The position numbers and the translations under genes were made by a program. Source: a virus. From it: a stretch of DNA of 24,534 nucleotides. This document shows, piece by piece, positions 22,529 to 24,534 of the stretch (position 1 is its first letter; the number at the start of each line of letters is the position of its first letter). Below the pieces are notes generated by a model. The model was not told the DNA's origin and ran no database searches. It saw only the letters and a list, made by a program, of their open reading frames with translations. Location: the IMG/VR virus record IMGVR_UViG_3300014501_000073, positions 1-24,534 of that record, one strand, 5' to 3'.

Positions 22529-22776
22529 CAGCCGCTCCGAGTCTGCCGCTTATAGTCGGCGAGCGCCCGACTCAGCTTGTCAATCGCACCGCAATCCGCC
22601 GCCGCCTTGAGCGCCTTTGGACGAACCACCCAAAGCCGGCCAAACCATGAAACGGCGGCAATGCGGTCATTGACCGCGAGGAAGCTGAGTCGCGGGACGA
22701 GCCAGACGAGGGCCGATAGGAGCCTGACCTCGGCCAACCCAAAAGCGTCGCAAAGCCCCCCAGGTTTCCTGGCCAT
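22528..22776 (-). CDS. Small protein, unknown
   Basis: 82 residues from ATG 22776, three bases after the previous stop. A longer reading in the same frame from 22899 would overlap the upstream gene out of phase and encodes Arg-rich, unlikely sequence. The chosen product has a hydrophobic part (LLSALVWLVPRLSFLAV) and a basic C-terminal helix (DKLSRALADYKRQTRSG). No family is recognised; weak membrane or DNA-binding character is possible. Confidence 0.5.
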   Translation of the reverse strand: MARKPGGLCDAFGLAEVRLLSALVWLVPRLSFLAVNDRIAAVSWFGRLWVVRPKALKAAADCGAIDKLSRALADYKRQTRSG

Positions 22777-22778
22777 CG

Positions 22779-22955
22779 TCAGAACCCCGCCGGCTTGAGG
22801 CGCACGAACCTCGACATAATCCCTTCGACCTTGACCTCGATGAGCCCGCGCCTTTCGAGCACGTCTAGTGTCGGCGACGCCACGAAGGTGTGCGCCCACT
22901 CGCGACCGATCGAGCGCAGAGCGTCGGCCTGCGCGTAGCTGAGGCGCACGCTCAT
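22779..22955 (-). CDS. Small winged-helix-like protein
   Basis: 58 residues from ATG 22955, which overlaps the preceding stop as ATGA; a start 42 bases earlier would give 72 residues but overlap the previous gene. The pattern LSYAQADALRSIGREW, then SPTLDVLERRGLIEVKVEG and RFVRLKPAGF fits a compact winged helix in which a RRGLI helix end is followed by a beta wing. Such proteins often act as transcription regulators in phage early operons. The assignment is from layout only. Confidence 0.5.
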   Translation of the reverse strand: MSVRLSYAQADALRSIGREWAHTFVASPTLDVLERRGLIEVKVEGIMSRFVRLKPAGF

Positions 22956-23230
22956 CGATATGGGTTCGATCGCATCGAACCGTCCTTCCTGGGCCACGAG
23001 CTACCTTGGGGAAGGCTCTCGCGGGTCTCCATGCCCTTGAGACCGCGCCGATTGAGCACGCCGGCGACGGTGTTGCGGGTAATGCTGAGCGTCTGAGCGA
23101 TCTTGCCGGCGCTGTAGCCGAACCGGCGTAGCTGTTCGATCGCGGCGTTGCGCGCTTCGTTCCCTGAGAATCGCTCTAACGCCTTCCTCATTGTTGCCCG
23201 GACGTGGGGCGCGCGGGGTGCGCGGGCCAT
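22952..23230 (-). CDS. GcrA-like helix-turn-helix protein
   Basis: 92 residues, ATG overlapping the preceding stop (ATGA). Residues about 28-66 read IEQLRRFGYSAGKIAQTL, then SITRNTVAGVLNRRGLKG, a helix-turn-helix close to the N-terminal DNA-binding part of GcrA, an alphaproteobacterial sigma70-associated cell-cycle regulator. The GcrA C-terminal domain is absent; the C-terminal 25 residues are polar and basic. It may regulate phage genes or compete at host GcrA/methylated-DNA sites; that is inference. An internal ATG at residue 14 is an alternative start. Confidence 0.55.
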   Translation of the reverse strand: MARAPRAPHVRATMRKALERFSGNEARNAAIEQLRRFGYSAGKIAQTLSITRNTVAGVLNRRGLKGMETRESLPQGSSWPRKDGSMRSNPYR

Positions 23231-24219
23231 CAGGTCGCTACCGGCTCGTTGACGACTTCGCAGCCGGGGATCGTGCGGGCGCCGTTCTTGACGTCGACCT
23301 GGGCGAGCCGCAGCGCTTCGGCTTCCAGATCAGCGCGCCGCGTGGTCCACAGGTGCCGCAGGAGCGCCGTCGCGTCGGTGATCTTGACGACCCAATTATC
23401 CCGCAGGATCACGCGCCGGTGCGCCCCGCCGCCCGCCGCCGCTCGATCCTTGACGGCGGCCGCCGCGTCCTTCTCCGCAGCCTTCGCGTCGGTGAACATT
23501 TCCTCGACCCGCTCGACGGCGCCGAGGTTCGACTGGTCGACCTTCGCCTTGGCGTCGCGCGCCGCGTCGAGCCTTTCGCGCGCGTCCTGCTCCTGGGCGT
23601 CGGCGAGCGCCTGCCGCTCCGACTCCAGCCGGCGCAGCCAGGGGCCGAGCGCCGCGCGGCAGGCGCCGCGAATTTTCGTCGTCAGACCTATCTCGCTCTT
23701 GGTATCGGCGATGAGCGGCGCATACTTCGCCTGGACGGCGCGCTTGCCGGCGTCGAAGCTCTCGTTTTCCTTCTTGCGCAGCTCGTCGGCTTTTTTCTCG
23801 GCCGCTTCGGTGAGACGCAGGAGGCGAGAGACCTCATCGGCCTGGGCCTGGGACTCGATCTTGGAGCCGTCGAGCCAATTCGCCGCCTCGATACGCAGGT
23901 CGCGAATGTGCTCATCGATCGCCTCGAACGTGGTGAGCTCGTCGAGCGACGGCGGCTGGTTATCGCCGATCTGCGCCGGGCCCACGGCGACGATCGTCAT
24001 TCCCTCCGTCTGTAGGGGCGGCGACGTCGCCGCGATCCGCGCCGCGTCGTCTGGCATCGCGTCCAGCTCGGCGAGTCGGGCGGCCATCGCCTCGATCTCG
24101 CCGACGCGATCGGGGGCGTCGCGCCGCAGTTTCGCGAGCGCAGCCTTCAGATGATAGTGCGGCATCCTGGCGATCTCGACGAGGCCGCTACTCGACGATC
24201 GATAGATGGTCGCGGCCAT
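23230..24219 (-). CDS. Coiled-coil phage protein, unknown
   Basis: 329 residues from ATG 24219, five bases after the LRR gene stop. A longer frame to 24444 lies over the LRR gene and is rejected. Residues 130-270 hold long charged helices (QADEVSRLLRLTEAAEKKAD, then SERQALADAQEQDARERLDA), and a block LIADTKSEIGLTTKIRGACR near 175 is familiar from phage proteins close to recombination genes. The last part carries RVILRDNWVVKITDATALLR. The familiar family starts near MTIVAVGPAQIGDNQPP, so ATG 24000, with GGAGGGA just upstream, is a serious alternative (256 residues). Function is unknown. Confidence 0.65.
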   Translation of the reverse strand: MAATIYRSSSSGLVEIARMPHYHLKAALAKLRRDAPDRVGEIEAMAARLAELDAMPDDAARIAATSPPLQTEGMTIVAVGPAQIGDNQPPSLDELTTFEAIDEHIRDLRIEAANWLDGSKIESQAQADEVSRLLRLTEAAEKKADELRKKENESFDAGKRAVQAKYAPLIADTKSEIGLTTKIRGACRAALGPWLRRLESERQALADAQEQDARERLDAARDAKAKVDQSNLGAVERVEEMFTDAKAAEKDAAAAVKDRAAAGGGAHRRVILRDNWVVKITDATALLRHLWTTRRADLEAEALRLAQVDVKNGARTIPGCEVVNEPVAT

Positions 24220-24223
24220 CGTC

Positions 24224-24534
24224 TTAGCCGCGCGCCGCGATCTGTTCGGCGATAGTCTCGACCAACGCGAGAATCCCCTTGTGCGCTCTTGTACCGGCCC
24301 CCCAGTGGGTGCGCGCATCGTCGATGTTGAAATTTCGGCAACCGGCGATGATGCGCCATTGGCCGCGGAGCTTGACGGCATACATCGCATATCCGCGAGC
24401 GTTGTTGCCGACGTCGATAAAATCTTTGAGCGCCGTGCACCCACTGGCGTCGACCGTCTTCGCCTGCGGCAGATCGAGCTTGTCGAGCGCCGTGCACCCT
24501 CTGGCGTAGACCCATTCCGCCTGCGGCAGATCGA
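24224..24534 (-). CDS. Leucine-rich-repeat-like phage protein, partial at the right edge
   Basis: 103 codons enter from the right edge and end at TAA (24224). Two 19-residue repeats start DLPQAEWVYARGCTALDKL and DLPQAKTVDASGCTALKDF, typical of short phage/BspA-like leucine-rich repeats. The rest (YAMYAVKLRGQWRIIAGCRN, then IDDARTHWG and ILALVETIAEQIAARG) is the conserved end of such proteins. More repeats are expected beyond the edge. The frame is chosen over two competing minus frames because of repeat structure and codon choice. Binding of a protein partner is likely; target unknown. Confidence 0.65.
   Translation of the reverse strand, partial: DLPQAEWVYARGCTALDKLDLPQAKTVDASGCTALKDFIDVGNNARGYAMYAVKLRGQWRIIAGCRNFNIDDARTHWGAGTRAHKGILALVETIAEQIAARG
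24419..24532 (-). repeat. Two 57-base tandem coding repeats (LRR units)
   Basis: Units 24532-24476 and 24475-24419 share GATCTGCCGCAGGCG at the start and GGTGCACGGCGCTC near the end, with changes between. They encode the two 19-residue repeats of the partial leucine-rich protein. The array continues beyond the window. Confidence 0.75.

Noticed and set aside
22779-22997. Longer 72-residue start for the winged-helix-like gene
   Set aside because: Would overlap the upstream gene by 46 bases; ATG 22955 makes the same ATGA junction used across the operon.
24147-24515. Minus-strand 122-codon ORF at the right edge
   Set aside because: Arg/Gln-rich shadow; the neighbouring frame encodes clear leucine-rich repeats and a familiar C-terminus.
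1-24534. Integrase, attachment site, tRNA, rRNA or insertion sequence
   Set aside because: None recognised on either strand, so the window cannot settle whether this is a free phage or a prophage.

Overview
The whole window reads as one contiguous block of a tailed, contractile (myovirus-type) bacteriophage or prophage. The DNA is GC-rich with strong G/C preference at third codon positions. No bacterial housekeeping gene, tRNA, rRNA, integrase, transposase or CRISPR array is visible. A GcrA-like helix-turn-helix protein, a DUF3309-like membrane protein and a coiled-coil/TM protein of a type I associate with Rhizobiales phages suggest an alphaproteobacterial host. That host assignment is inference. 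Family names are my own recognition from the translated sequence, not search results.

Region 1 (1-4763, plus strand) is head and connector: the tail of a probable DUF2213-type protease gene, a scaffold-like protein, a head cement/decoration protein, a DUF2184-type major capsid protein, a small DUF7210-like protein, a DUF4054 head-completion protein, a gp10/virion-morphogenesis-like protein and a head-tail joining candidate.

Region 2 (4887-9769) is tail: neck terminator, DUF3383-type sheath, DUF3277-type tube, a tail-assembly chaperone with a canonical -1 slippery heptamer (T TTT TTT, 7801-7807) that opens an otherwise start-less downstream frame, and a short tape measure carrying a lysozyme-like domain.

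Region 3 (9766-17290) is a simple Pam3-like baseplate: Dit-like protein, plug, hub, Gp138-type spike, gp25-like wedge, J-like wedge, DUF2612 protein and tail fibre. About 2 kb of adhesin-like sequence sits between plug and hub: a free fibre-like protein (10670-11251), then a glycine-rich head, eight Ala-Thr-Asp repeats and a polyproline hinge fused in frame to the hub. This fused hub is the most unusual feature of the window.

Region 4 (17325-20568) is a hexapeptide-repeat protein and a lysis-type cluster: coiled-coil/TM protein, two or three small membrane proteins (two genes start with TTG inside the preceding stop), a GH108 endolysin, a lipoprotein and a small hydrophobic protein. It ends at a hairpin and a strong intrinsic terminator (20590-20683).

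Region 5 (20684-21506, plus) has an inverted repeat and a possible promoter ahead of a zinc-finger protein and a small unknown protein. Region 6 (24534-21635, minus) is a convergent, tightly overlapped operon of early/accessory genes: a leucine-rich-repeat protein running off the right edge, a coiled-coil protein, two small DNA-binding candidates, two unknowns and a DUF1367/NinB-like protein. The late genes run left to right and meet this operon at about 21.5 kb.
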